This document shows positions 33,960 through 42,442 of a DNA stretch of 64,000 nucleotides, piece after piece. Every line of letters begins with the position of its first letter. The first letter of the stretch is position 1. The stretch covers positions 157,122 through 221,121 of the forward strand of contig JAXMCI010000008.1 in assembly GCA_046349435.1 (NCBI GenBank), read 5' to 3'. The position numbers and the translations under genes were made by a program. A model generated the notes under the pieces. That model had not been told where the DNA came from. It saw only the letters and a list, made by a program, of their open reading frames with translations, and did not search any database. Source of the stretch: JAXMCI01 sp046349435. GTDB taxonomy: Bacteria > Pseudomonadota > Alphaproteobacteria > Dongiales > Dongiaceae.

Positions 33960-34557
33960 CGGTCCCGCCGGCCAGCGCCGGGCAAGGCGCTGCCGGTCGG
34001 GCGGCGCGCCGCCGCCGGCGCATAGGCCCAGCGCGGCGCCGGGCCGGCTGCGGCCCGGTAGCCCAGCGCCGCCGCCTTGCGGCGGAGATCGAGCAGCGCC
34101 GCCTCGAGGGTCAGGAAGGCCTCCTCCAGGCCGCCCGCCGCGAGCCAGAATGCGGTGCGGGCGGCGAGCCGGACGGGATCGGCGGCGCTGCCCTCGAGCA
34201 GGGCGAGCGCCGGCTCCCCGGCGAAGCGCCGGAGCAGCGCGGCGAGCTCGGCGGGCGCGATCGCCCGGCCGGGCGCGCGATCGCGACCACCGCGCCGCGG
34301 GCCTGCGCGGCGCCGCGGTTGATCGCCTGCAGCAGGGCGCGGCCGGCGGCCGGCGCGACACCCGGCCGGCGGACGCGCGGCTGGCCCGGCGCCGCCGGGC
34401 CGTCGCTCCAGGTCCCCAGGGTGATCGCGCAGCCGCCGACCGCGGCCCGGCGCAGCAGCAGGCCGCGGGCCAGGCTGCCGGGCGGCGGCACGGAGCGGCG
34501 ATCGGGACCGGTCGGCTCGGGGCGCCGGCTCACCGACCGTCCGGCCGCCCGCCGCAC
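33960..34557 (-). pseudogene. Frameshifted GT2-like domain upstream of the DUF616 gene
   Basis: Protein-like sequence continues across frames. From about 34500 to 34272 the frame gives CAITLGTWSD and ALLQAINRGAAQARGAVVAI, the GT2 core before the DxD. From 34270 the next frame gives GRAIAPAELAALLRRF and RTAFWLAAGGLEEAF. Near 33980-34020 it changes again to a Pro-rich linker and then the DUF616 domain. At the expected DxD site the text is IARP then GRA, exactly where one base seems lost (about 34270). No start codon with a ribosome site is clear; ATG 34557 opens the first frame. Either a decayed two-domain glycosyltransferase or assembly errors. Confidence 0.55.
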
Positions 34558-34648
34558 GGCATCGCCATGGGCTGGTCCCTCCCCGCTGCGAGGCCGCCAT
34601 TCAACCGTGGCGGCCCGGAGCGGGTCAATGCGGGAGGATGCGGGCTCC

Positions 34649-35281
34649 TCAGTCGGCCGGCTGGTCGGCGGCCTGCTGCAGCGATCCCGCCGGCGGCAGC
34701 CCGAGCAGGACCGCCAGGTCGTCGGGCGGGAAGCGATGCTCGGGAATGTTGCGGAACTTGCCGTTGCAGCGCGCCGGGAAGCTCTCCTGCGTGCCGATCG
34801 CCAGGATCCGGGCGTAGCGGTCCAGCTGCTCGCAGGGCAGCTGGCCGAGATCGCGCGCCTTGTAGCCGCCGTTGGAGAAGCCGATCACCGTCAGGCCGCG
34901 CGGCAGCCTGGTGATGCGGCAGGCCTGCATCGCCGAGCGCTCGATCTGCGACAGGTCGGCATCGCCCCATTGCAGCATGCCGTCGCCGTTGACGGTGGTG
35001 GCGAGCGGCGCGGCGATGCGGATCCGATGCCGGCGGGCGAGTTCCGCGAGGGCGGCGCGGTTGGCGATCTCCAACGCGCGCGAGCCGCGCACGTCGCTCG
35101 GGCCGGTGGGCGGAAACCAGCCATGCAGGTAGATCGCCGCGACCGGCCAGCCGTCGCTGCCGGGCACGTGCTCCGGCAGGCAGGCGCTCTGCGGCGCTGG
35201 CGGCGAGGCCGGCCCGTCGGCCGCAGCGTGCCCAGCCGCCGCCGCCAGCATCAACACCGCCAGCAGGATCCTGGCCATCAT
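34649..35281 (-). CDS. Secreted alpha/beta-hydrolase-like protein
   Basis: About 210 residues with a Sec signal peptide (MMARILLAVLMLAAAAGHAAA). The mature part has YLHGWFP (oxyanion loop), a nucleophile elbow GFSNGGY (Ser in GxSxGG form), and a late HRFPPDD whose His could complete the triad. Short for a full hydrolase, with only a small cap. Likely periplasmic esterase. Two adjacent ATGs (35281, 35278) follow GGAG; GTG 35296 is less likely. Divergent from the DUF1254 gene. Confidence 0.65.
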   Translation of the reverse strand: MMARILLAVLMLAAAAGHAAADGPASPPAPQSACLPEHVPGSDGWPVAAIYLHGWFPPTGPSDVRGSRALEIANRAALAELARRHRIRIAAPLATTVNGDGMLQWGDADLSQIERSAMQACRITRLPRGLTVIGFSNGGYKARDLGQLPCEQLDRYARILAIGTQESFPARCNGKFRNIPEHRFPPDDLAVLLGLPPAGSLQQAADQPAD

Positions 35282-35451
35282 CTCCGCTCCGCCCACGCAC
35301 CTCAGACAGGTCGCCCGAGCCCAACAGCCGCCGCTTCGCGGCGGTTCCCGCGCGGTCGACGGCGCCGGCCGCGTCGATGCGCCGGCGTGACGACGCGGCC
35401 AAGCTTCTCTATCCTAGCGGCCCGGGGTCCTTTTCTGGAGTCGCTATCCCG

Positions 35452-36867
35452 ATGCTCAGCCGCCGTCGCCTGCTCTCGCTCGTTCCCGCCGGCCTCGCCG
35501 CCGGTGCCATCGCCCGCGCCGGCGGCGCCAATGCGGCCGTCCCCACCCTCACCCGCATCGCCGAGGAAGCCTTCATCTACGGCTTCCCGATGGTGATGAA
35601 CTACGGGGTGATGTACGAGTACTTCATCGACAAGGCGTCGCCGCAGTACAAGACGACCTTCAACACGCTCTACAATACCGCCCGGGTCTACACGCCGCAG
35701 GACACGGCGGTGGTCACGCCGAACAGCGACACGCCCTACTCCTTCGTGGCGATGGATCTCCGCGCCGAGCCCTTCGTGCTGTGCAACCCGGAGATCGAGA
35801 AGGGCCGCTACTTCTCGTTCCAGCTGGTCGATCTCTACACCTGCAACTTCGGCTATGCCGGCAGCCGCGCCACCGGCAACGGCGCCGGCTGCTTCATGAT
35901 CGCCGGCCCGGGCTGGACCGGCGAGACGCCGCCCGGCATCGCCAAGGTGTTCCGCTGCGAAACCGAGATCGCGCTGGCGATCATCCGCACCCAGCTCTTC
36001 GATCCCGCCGACATCGACAACGTCAAGAAGATCCAGGCCGGCTACCGCGCCCAGCCCTTGTCGGCCTTCCTCGGTAAGCCGGCGCCGGCCGCCGCGCCGG
36101 CGATCGACTGGCCGAAGATCGACCGCAAGCTGGGCGCCGCCAACCCCTTCGGCTACCTCGCCTTCCTGCTGCAATTCTGCCCGGCGACCGGCACCGCGGC
36201 GGTCGAGGCGCCGCTGCGCGCCCAGATGGCCAGGATCGGCATCGAGGCCGGCAAGCCCTTCGACCCGGCGAAGCTGGACAAGGCGCAGCGCGGCGAGCTG
36301 GCCGACGGCGGCCGGCGCGGGATGCGCAAGATCAAGCAGCAGGTCGCCAGGCTGGGACGTCTCGAGAATGGCTGGCAGGTCGCCGCCGGGGCCTTCGGCG
36401 ACCGGAAGATGTTCGACGGCAACTGGACGCGGCGGGCCGCGGCCGCGGTGGCCGGGATCTACGGCAACGACGCCGCCGAGGCGCTCTACCCGCTGCTGAT
36501 GACCGACAAGGCCGGGCAGAAGCCGGACTGCAGCAAGCATCGCTACACCCTGACCTTCCCGGCCGGCGGGCTGCCGCCGGTCAAGGCCTTCTGGTCGGTG
36601 ACGATGTATGACGGCAAGACCCAGCTGCTGGTCGACAATCCGATCAACCGGTACCTGATCAACACGCCGATGCTGCCCGGGCTGAAGAAGGGCGCCGACG
36701 GCTCGCTGACGATCTACATCCAGAAGGACTCGCCGGGCGCCGACAAGGAGTCGAACTGGCTGCCGGCGCCGGACGGCCCGATCTATGTCGCCATGCGGCT
36801 CTACTGGCCGGAGGAGAGCGCCCTCAAGGGGACGTGGAAGCCGCCGGCGGTGCACCAAGCCGGGTGA
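35452..36867 (+). CDS. DUF1254/DUF1214 domain-containing exported protein
   Basis: 471 residues. Twin-arginine-like signal (SRRRLLSLVPAGLAAG, cleavage near ANA). An N-terminal DUF1254 region (EAFIYGFPMVMNYG, NSDTPYSFVAMDL) is followed by a C-terminal DUF1214 region (FWSVTMYDGKTQLLVDNPINRY, IYIQKDSPG, APDGPIYVAMRLYWP). Function of the family is not established. GGAG lies 12 bases before the ATG. Followed 56 bases later by a DUF3617 gene, probably co-transcribed. Confidence 0.88.
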   Translation: MLSRRRLLSLVPAGLAAGAIARAGGANAAVPTLTRIAEEAFIYGFPMVMNYGVMYEYFIDKASPQYKTTFNTLYNTARVYTPQDTAVVTPNSDTPYSFVAMDLRAEPFVLCNPEIEKGRYFSFQLVDLYTCNFGYAGSRATGNGAGCFMIAGPGWTGETPPGIAKVFRCETEIALAIIRTQLFDPADIDNVKKIQAGYRAQPLSAFLGKPAPAAAPAIDWPKIDRKLGAANPFGYLAFLLQFCPATGTAAVEAPLRAQMARIGIEAGKPFDPAKLDKAQRGELADGGRRGMRKIKQQVARLGRLENGWQVAAGAFGDRKMFDGNWTRRAAAAVAGIYGNDAAEALYPLLMTDKAGQKPDCSKHRYTLTFPAGGLPPVKAFWSVTMYDGKTQLLVDNPINRYLINTPMLPGLKKGADGSLTIYIQKDSPGADKESNWLPAPDGPIYVAMRLYWPEESALKGTWKPPAVHQAG

Positions 36868-36923
36868 GAACGACCGCGGCGGGGTCCGGCCGCGGCACGA
36901 ACCAGGGACGGGAGCTATCATTC

Positions 36924-37427
36924 ATGCGACTTGCTATTCTCGGGCTCGCCGCCGCTGCGGCGGCACTGGCGGCGGCGGCTGCCGTCGCGGGCGACTTTCC
37001 CGCCCGCAAGCCCGGCCTCTGGGAGATCACGATCACCGGGGTCGGCGGCACCAAGAAGCCGCTCACCGCGAAGCTCTGCCTCGACCAGGCGACGTCCGAT
37101 GCGCTGATCGGCCAGGGCATGGCGCAGGCCAAGAGCCAGTGCAGCAAGCGGGAGGTGCATTTCTCCGGCAGCACCGGCACCTTCGACAGCATCTGCAAGT
37201 TCTCCACCGTGACCGTGACGTCGCACGGCACGATCGTCTTCACCGGCGACGACGCCTATCGCACGATCAGCACGATGCATTACGACCCGCCGATGCACGG
37301 CAAGGCGGACGCCTCGGTGCAGAGCGATGGCAAGTGGGTCTCGCCCTGCCCGGCCGACATGAAGCCGGGCGACATGATCACCGCCACCGGCGCGCGCATC
37401 AACGTCGCGCCCCAGGCGAGCCAGTAG
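36924..37427 (+). CDS. DUF3617 domain-containing exported protein
   Basis: 167 residues. Signal peptide MRLAILGLAAAAAALAAAAA, cleaved near VAG. The mature protein opens with RKPGLWEITI, the DUF3617 hallmark, and has four or more cysteines that could pair in the periplasm. Role unknown. GGGAG lies upstream of the start. Same strand as and just downstream of the DUF1254 gene. Confidence 0.85.
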   Translation: MRLAILGLAAAAAALAAAAAVAGDFPARKPGLWEITITGVGGTKKPLTAKLCLDQATSDALIGQGMAQAKSQCSKREVHFSGSTGTFDSICKFSTVTVTSHGTIVFTGDDAYRTISTMHYDPPMHGKADASVQSDGKWVSPCPADMKPGDMITATGARINVAPQASQ

Positions 37428-37542
37428 GCATCGGCGGCATCATGGCCGGCGGCCGGGCGGCCAGCCGCCCGCCGCCGATTGCCGCTCGGCGCCGCGGGCG
37501 CCTATGCCGGCGGGCAGCGAAGCCGGCCGGTGGGAGGCAGCC

Positions 37543-38265
37543 ATGAGCACGGCCGCGTCGATCCTCGTGGCGGCGAGGCCGGAGCCGCTGGCCCTCGATT
37601 CTGCCCGCAGCGCCGTCCTCGTCATCGACATGCAGAACGATTTCGGCGCCCCGGGCGGCATGTTCGCGCTGGCCGGGATCGACATCTCCGGCATCCAGAG
37701 CGTCGTCGCGCCGACCGCCCGCGTCCTGGCGGCGGCGCGCCGCGCCGGCCTGGCGATCCTCTACCTCAAGATGGCGTTCCGTCCCGATCTGTCCGATGCC
37801 GGGCCGCCCGATTCGGCGAACTGGCTGCGCCACCGGCGCATGCGGGTCGGCGAGCCGGTCGCCGCGCCCGACGGCAGCCCGAGCCGGATCCTGATCCGCG
37901 ACACCTGGAGCAGCGAGATCCTGCCCGCGCTGGCGCCCGAGCCCGGCGACATCGTGCTCTACAAGCATCGCTTCAGCGGCTTCCACGAGACCGGGCTCGA
38001 CGGGCTGCTGCGCAGCCGCGGCATCCGGACGCTGGTCTTCACCGGCTGCACCACCAGCATCTGCGTCGAGTCGACGCTGCGCGATGCGATGTTCCGGGAC
38101 TATCGCTGCCTGCTGCTGGAGGACTGCGCCGCGGAGCCGATCGGCGACGGGCTGCCGCGCAGCAACCACGACGCGTCGGTGCTGGCGGTCGAGGTGCTGC
38201 TCGGCTGGGTGTCGCGCTCGGACGTGCTGATCGCGGCGCTGCAGGGGGCCGGCGCCGCGACCTGA
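37543..38265 (+). CDS. Isochorismatase-family hydrolase, RutB-like
   Basis: 240 residues. Catalytic triad: Asp in VIDMQNDFGAPGG, Lys in LYKHRFSGFHETGLD and Cys in FTGCTTSICVESTLRDA. The last block and YRCLLLEDCAAEPIG closely resemble ureidoacrylate amidohydrolase RutB, although no other rut genes are present. ATG 37543 follows GGGAGG. It converges with the flavoprotein gene with an 11-base gap. May hydrolyse a ureido or amide compound. Confidence 0.88.
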   Translation: MSTAASILVAARPEPLALDSARSAVLVIDMQNDFGAPGGMFALAGIDISGIQSVVAPTARVLAAARRAGLAILYLKMAFRPDLSDAGPPDSANWLRHRRMRVGEPVAAPDGSPSRILIRDTWSSEILPALAPEPGDIVLYKHRFSGFHETGLDGLLRSRGIRTLVFTGCTTSICVESTLRDAMFRDYRCLLLEDCAAEPIGDGLPRSNHDASVLAVEVLLGWVSRSDVLIAALQGAGAAT

Positions 38266-38275
38266 GCGGCGCGCC

Positions 38276-40714
38276 TCAGCCCGGCGGCGCGGGCCACGGC
38301 TCGAGCCGGGCCTGCGCGGGATGGCGCTCCCAGGCGACCTCGACCTCGAGCGGCCCGGCGGCCAGCCAGTCATCGTCGATCGGCTCCGCGGCGGCGACAT
38401 AGCCCATGCCGAGCGAGGCGCCGAGGCGGTGGCCCCAGGCGCCCGAGGTGATCGCGCCGACGCGCCGGCCGGCGCGCCAGATCGGCTCGGCGCGGAACAG
38501 CGGCGGGGCGTCCGCCCGGCTCATGCGGACCTGCACCAGGCGCCGATGCGGCGGCCCGGCCTCGCGCAGCCGGAGCAGCGCCTCGCGGCCGACGAAGCCG
38601 CCGGGCTTGTCCCAGGCGATCCCGCCGTCGAGCCCGGCGGCAAGCGGCGTGTCGTCCGCGCCGAGCTCGGCGCCCCAGAGCGGCCGGCCGGCCTCGACCC
38701 TGAGCGCGCCGGCCGCGAAGTGGCCGAGATGGCCGAGGCCGTGCGCGGCGCCGGCGGCGACCACCGTGTCGAAGACGTGCGCGGCGCACTCGGCGGGGAT
38801 CAGCAGCTCCCAGCCCGGTAGCCCCGTCGCCTCCACGCGGCTCGCCCGCACCCGGGCATAGCCGATCTCGATCTCGCGGCTGGCGCCGCGCGGGAAGGCG
38901 TCGTCGGAGAAGGCCGCGTCGGACAGCGACTCCAGCAGGGCGCGGGAGCCCGGCCCGACGAGCGCCAGCAGCGGCAGCCCGGCGGTGACGTCGCGGGCGA
39001 AGACGTGCGCCTCGGCCGGCAGCCGGCGCCGCAGCCAGGCGAGGTCGCGGACCTGCGAGGCCGGGCCGGTGACCACGAGGAAGCCGGTCTCGCCGAGCCG
39101 CGTGACGGTGACGTCGGCCTCGACCCCGCCGCGCTCGTTCAGCCATTGCGTGCGGCGGACGCGCCCGACGGGGACGTCGAGATCGGCGGTCGACAGGCGC
39201 TGCAGCGCGGCCAGCGCGTCGCGCCCGTCGACCGCGATCTTGACCAGGGAGCTGGCGTCGAGCAGTGCGACGCGCGCGCCGGCCAGCCGGCACTCCGCGC
39301 CCACGGCATCGAAGAAGCTCGGCCGGCGCCAGGAGAAGGCGATTGCGGGCGGCGCACCGGGCGGGCCGAAGAAACCCGGCCGCTCCCAGCCGGCGAGCTC
39401 GGTCATGACCGCGCCGGCGGCCACCAGGCGGTCGTGGAACGGGCTCTGCCGCACGCCGCGGGCCGTGGCGTACTGGCGGTGCGGCCAGTGCAGGCCGGCA
39501 AGCAGGCCGAGCGACTCGACGGTGCGGTCGTGCAGGTACTTGCGGTTGGTCTGGAACGGCATCACGCGGCGGACGTCGACGTCGCCCATGTCGGCCGGCG
39601 GATGGCCATCGCGGATCCACTGCGCCAGCGTCCGGCCGATGCCGCCGGACGACATGATGCCGATCGAGTTGAAGCCGCAGGCGCAGTAGAGGCCGTCGAT
39701 CTCCGCCGTCTCGCCGAGCAGATAGCGGTTGTCGGGGGTGAAGCTCTCCGGCCCGCAGAAGAAGAGCTTGATGCCGGCCCCGGCGAGCAGCGGCACGCGC
39801 CGCGTCGCCATCTCCAGGATCGGCGCGAAATGCTCGACATCCTCGGGCAGGGAGTCGAAGGCGAAGTCGGCGGGGATGCCGCGATGGCCCCAGGGCTTGG
39901 CCACCAGCTCCATGCAGCCGAGCAGCAGCTTGCCGGCATCCTCCTTGTAGTAGGACTGCTCGTCGGAGACGAACAGCACCGGCAGGTCGCGCGGCAGCCC
40001 GGGCAGCGGCTCGGTGACGACGTAGAAATGCTCGGCCGCGTGCAGCGGCAGCGCGGCGCCGGCCAGCCCGCCGATCTCGCGCGACCACATGCCGCCGCAG
40101 ATCACCACCTTGCCGGCGCGGATCTCGCCCTGATCGGTGAGCGCGCCGACGGCGCGGCCGTGCTCGACCAGGATGCGCTCGACCCGCAGCTCCTCGACGA
40201 TGGTGACGCCGGCGCGGCGCGCGCCGGCGGCCAGCGCCAGCGTCGCGCCGACCGGGTCGACCTGCCCGTCCCGCTCCATCCAGAGCCCGCCGAGGATGCC
40301 GTCGAGGCTCACCGGCGGATAGCGCTCCGCGATCTCCGCCGGCCCGAGAACCTCGACCGGCAGGCCGAAGTTGCGCGCCATCGAGGCGCCGCGCTTCAGC
40401 TCGATGAAGCGCTCCTCGCTGCGGGCGAGCCGGACCGAGCCGTTCTGCCGGAAGCCGGTCGCCTGGCCGGTCTCCGCCTCGAGCTCCCGGAACAGCTCGC
40501 CCGTATACTTGGCGAGCTCCGTCATGTTGCGCGTGGCGCGCAGCTGGGTGACCAGGCCCGCGGCGTGCCAAGTGGTGCCGCAGGTCAGCCGCTTGCGCTC
40601 GCAGAGCACGACGTCGGCGATGCCGAGCCGGCCGAGATGATAGGCGACCGACACCCCGGCGATGCCGCCGCCGACGATGAGCACCTCGGCCTTCGCCCGG
40701 AACCCGCCTGCCAT
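38276..40714 (-). CDS. FAD-dependent oxidoreductase with GcvT domains (dimethylglycine/sarcosine dehydrogenase-like)
   Basis: 812 residues. N-terminal DAO domain with VGGGIAGVSVAYHLGR (13-28) and TTWHAAGL, whose His50 is the site of covalent FAD attachment in dimethylglycine and sarcosine dehydrogenases. After the FAO middle domain (to about 430), an aminomethyltransferase GcvT region (about 450-800) carries folate-binding features such as WLNERGGVEADVTVTR and WDKPGGFVGREALL. Demethylates an N-methyl amine, passing the one-carbon unit to tetrahydrofolate. Stand-alone gene. Confidence 0.9.
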   Translation of the reverse strand: MAGGFRAKAEVLIVGGGIAGVSVAYHLGRLGIADVVLCERKRLTCGTTWHAAGLVTQLRATRNMTELAKYTGELFRELEAETGQATGFRQNGSVRLARSEERFIELKRGASMARNFGLPVEVLGPAEIAERYPPVSLDGILGGLWMERDGQVDPVGATLALAAGARRAGVTIVEELRVERILVEHGRAVGALTDQGEIRAGKVVICGGMWSREIGGLAGAALPLHAAEHFYVVTEPLPGLPRDLPVLFVSDEQSYYKEDAGKLLLGCMELVAKPWGHRGIPADFAFDSLPEDVEHFAPILEMATRRVPLLAGAGIKLFFCGPESFTPDNRYLLGETAEIDGLYCACGFNSIGIMSSGGIGRTLAQWIRDGHPPADMGDVDVRRVMPFQTNRKYLHDRTVESLGLLAGLHWPHRQYATARGVRQSPFHDRLVAAGAVMTELAGWERPGFFGPPGAPPAIAFSWRRPSFFDAVGAECRLAGARVALLDASSLVKIAVDGRDALAALQRLSTADLDVPVGRVRRTQWLNERGGVEADVTVTRLGETGFLVVTGPASQVRDLAWLRRRLPAEAHVFARDVTAGLPLLALVGPGSRALLESLSDAAFSDDAFPRGASREIEIGYARVRASRVEATGLPGWELLIPAECAAHVFDTVVAAGAAHGLGHLGHFAAGALRVEAGRPLWGAELGADDTPLAAGLDGGIAWDKPGGFVGREALLRLREAGPPHRRLVQVRMSRADAPPLFRAEPIWRAGRRVGAITSGAWGHRLGASLGMGYVAAAEPIDDDWLAAGPLEVEVAWERHPAQARLEPWPAPPG

Positions 40715-40826
40715 CCCGTCCCCCGTGCCGCGACGCGCGGCGCGAGGGCGCCGCCCTGCGCCATGATATCGCGGCGGCGGCGGCGGGCCAGTTCGCAGAT
40801 GCCGGCGGCAATCCGCCGGCGGCGGC

Positions 40827-40991
40827 TCAGTAGGTGCCGCTCGTCAACGCGGCAGCCGCCAGCGGGCCCAGCATCATGATGACGGCGGCGGCCAGCCCGG
40901 CCAGGTCGAGGGCGGCGGTCTCCCGCGGCTGCCGCCGGGGAACGGCATCGGTGCCGAAGCGCTCGCGGGTCGCGTCCTGTCGAACAGTCAT
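40827..40991 (-). CDS. Small single-pass membrane protein
   Basis: 54 residues: a charged N-terminal half (MTVRQDATRERFG) followed by one hydrophobic helix (LDLAGLAAAVIMMLGPLAAA) and a short polar end (LTSGTY). ATG 40991 follows TAGGAG with ordinary spacing. Frame and composition look like a real gene. No family recognised. It lies downstream of the SDR gene on the same strand, separated by the inverted repeat pair. Confidence 0.55.
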   Translation of the reverse strand: MTVRQDATRERFGTDAVPRRQPRETAALDLAGLAAAVIMMLGPLAAAALTSGTY

Positions 40992-41087
40992 GAATATGCT
41001 CCTATCGTGTCCCTGCCCAATGCGCGTTGGGCCGGTTTCGTTCAGCGTGGCAGCGAATGCCGGCGAGACGCGGCGCGGCCGTGCCGA

Positions 41088-41169
41088 CCTCGCCCTTCGA
41101 CAAGCTCAGGGCGAGGTTCACATGGCGGCCGCGATCTCTCGAGCCTCATCCTGAGCTCGTCGAAGGATG
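41088..41169. repeat. REP-like pair of inverted palindromic elements
   Basis: Element 1 (41088-41116) has CCTCGCCC and GGGCGAGG arms around TTCGACAAGCTCA. Element 2 (41147-41169) has CATCC and GGATG arms around TGAGCTCGTCGAA, which is the reverse complement of the first loop with one difference. The two form a head-to-head pair, as in BIME-type intergenic repeats. Such TTCGACAAGCTCA elements recur in intergenic DNA of many alphaproteobacteria. Confidence 0.75.
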
Positions 41170-41184
41170 TGGCCCGCAGGGTTG

Positions 41185-42234
41185 TCAGGGCTGGCCCTGG
41201 CCGCCCCCCGAGCCGTAGATGTTGCCGGTGGCGAAGCTGGCGTCGGCGGCGGCCAGCTGGACGTAGATCGAGGCGAGCTCGGCAGGCTGGCCGGGACGGC
41301 CGAGCACGGTGCTGCTGCCGAACCTCTGGTACTTCTCCTCCGGCGCGCCGCCGCTGACCTGGAGCGGCGTCCAGACCGGGCCCGGCGCGACGCCGTTGAC
41401 GCGGATGCCCTTCGGCCCGAGCTGCTTGGCCAGCGACTTGACGTAGTTCATCGTCGCCGCCTTGGTCTGGGCGTAGTCGTAGAGGTCTGCCGAGGGATCG
41501 TAGGCCTGCTCCGAGGCCGTGCCGATGATGCAGGAACCGGGCTTCAGGTGCGGCAGGGCCGCCTTGATGATCCAGAACGGCGCATAGATGTTGGTCTTCA
41601 TCGTCGCGTCGAAATCCTCCGTGGTGAGGTCGAGGATCGACGCCCTCGATTGCTGCCGGCCGGCATTGGAGACGACGATGTCGAGCCCGCCCAGCTTCTC
41701 CACCGCCGTGGCCACCAGGCTCCTGCAGAAGGCCTCGTCGCGCAGGTCGCCGGGGATGGCGACGCCGGTCCGCCCGGCCTCCTGGATCAGCCGGATGACC
41801 TCGCGGGCGTCCGGCTCCTCGGTCGGCCAGTAGTTGATCGCCACGTCGGCACCCTCCCGCGCGTAGGCGATCGCCGCCGCCCGGCCCATGCCGGAATCGC
41901 CGCCGGTGATCAGCGCCTTGCGGCCGGCCAGCCGGCCGGAGCCGCGATAGCTCGTCTCGCCGTGGTCGGGCCTCGGGTCCATGTCGCGCGCCAGCCCCGG
42001 CCAGGGCTGGGTCTGCTTGCGGAAGGGCGGCTTCGGGTACTTCGAACGGGGATCGTCGATCATCGGCTCGCCGCTGGCGGGATTGCCGGCGGCCGAGGAG
42101 CTGCCGCTGCCCCCGCCGCTCTCCTGGCCGGCCTGCTGCGCGAGCGCCGGTCCAGCGGCAGCGACCGCCATCCCGAGCCCCACGCCGCCGACCACGGACC
42201 GCCGGGAGACGGTCCTGCTCTCGCGTTCGTCCAT
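41185..42234 (-). CDS. SDR-family oxidoreductase with Tat-like signal
   Basis: 349 residues. Twin-arginine-type leader SRRSVVGGVGLGMAVAAAGP, then a Gly/Ser-rich linker and a classical short-chain dehydrogenase. Cofactor motif ITGGDSGMGRAAAIAYA, NAG in SNAGRQQS, catalytic Ser in GTASEQ and Tyr-x-x-x-Lys in YAQTK. Similar to YghA/YhdF-type SDRs. ATG 42234 follows GGAG; ATG 42246 is an alternative. The leader suggests the folded NAD(P) enzyme may be exported, unusual but seen in this subgroup. Confidence 0.88.
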   Translation of the reverse strand: MDERESRTVSRRSVVGGVGLGMAVAAAGPALAQQAGQESGGGSGSSSAAGNPASGEPMIDDPRSKYPKPPFRKQTQPWPGLARDMDPRPDHGETSYRGSGRLAGRKALITGGDSGMGRAAAIAYAREGADVAINYWPTEEPDAREVIRLIQEAGRTGVAIPGDLRDEAFCRSLVATAVEKLGGLDIVVSNAGRQQSRASILDLTTEDFDATMKTNIYAPFWIIKAALPHLKPGSCIIGTASEQAYDPSADLYDYAQTKAATMNYVKSLAKQLGPKGIRVNGVAPGPVWTPLQVSGGAPEEKYQRFGSSTVLGRPGQPAELASIYVQLAAADASFATGNIYGSGGGQGQP

Positions 42235-42442
42235 GCTCTGCTCCATCGAATGGGTTGGAGCGGGAATGGGCGCTGGCCGGATTCGTTGCAGAGGCCCGGC
42301 GTCGCTGCCCGCGCGCGTCGTTGCCGATGGCCGGCCGGGCAATGATTTGCTACTGCTGGACCCTGGGACGGGCACGGCACATCGAGGCGCCATTGCGCGG
42401 TCGCAAGACCCCGGATCGGCTGCCGGTCATCGGGGATCCCGC

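Noticed and set aside
27819..34557. Calling the cluster a lasso-peptide gene cluster
   Set aside because: No asparagine-synthetase-like cyclase, no B2 protease and no small precursor gene were found in the window.
35302..36921. 539-codon minus-strand frame
   Set aside because: Shadow of the DUF1254 gene on the other strand.
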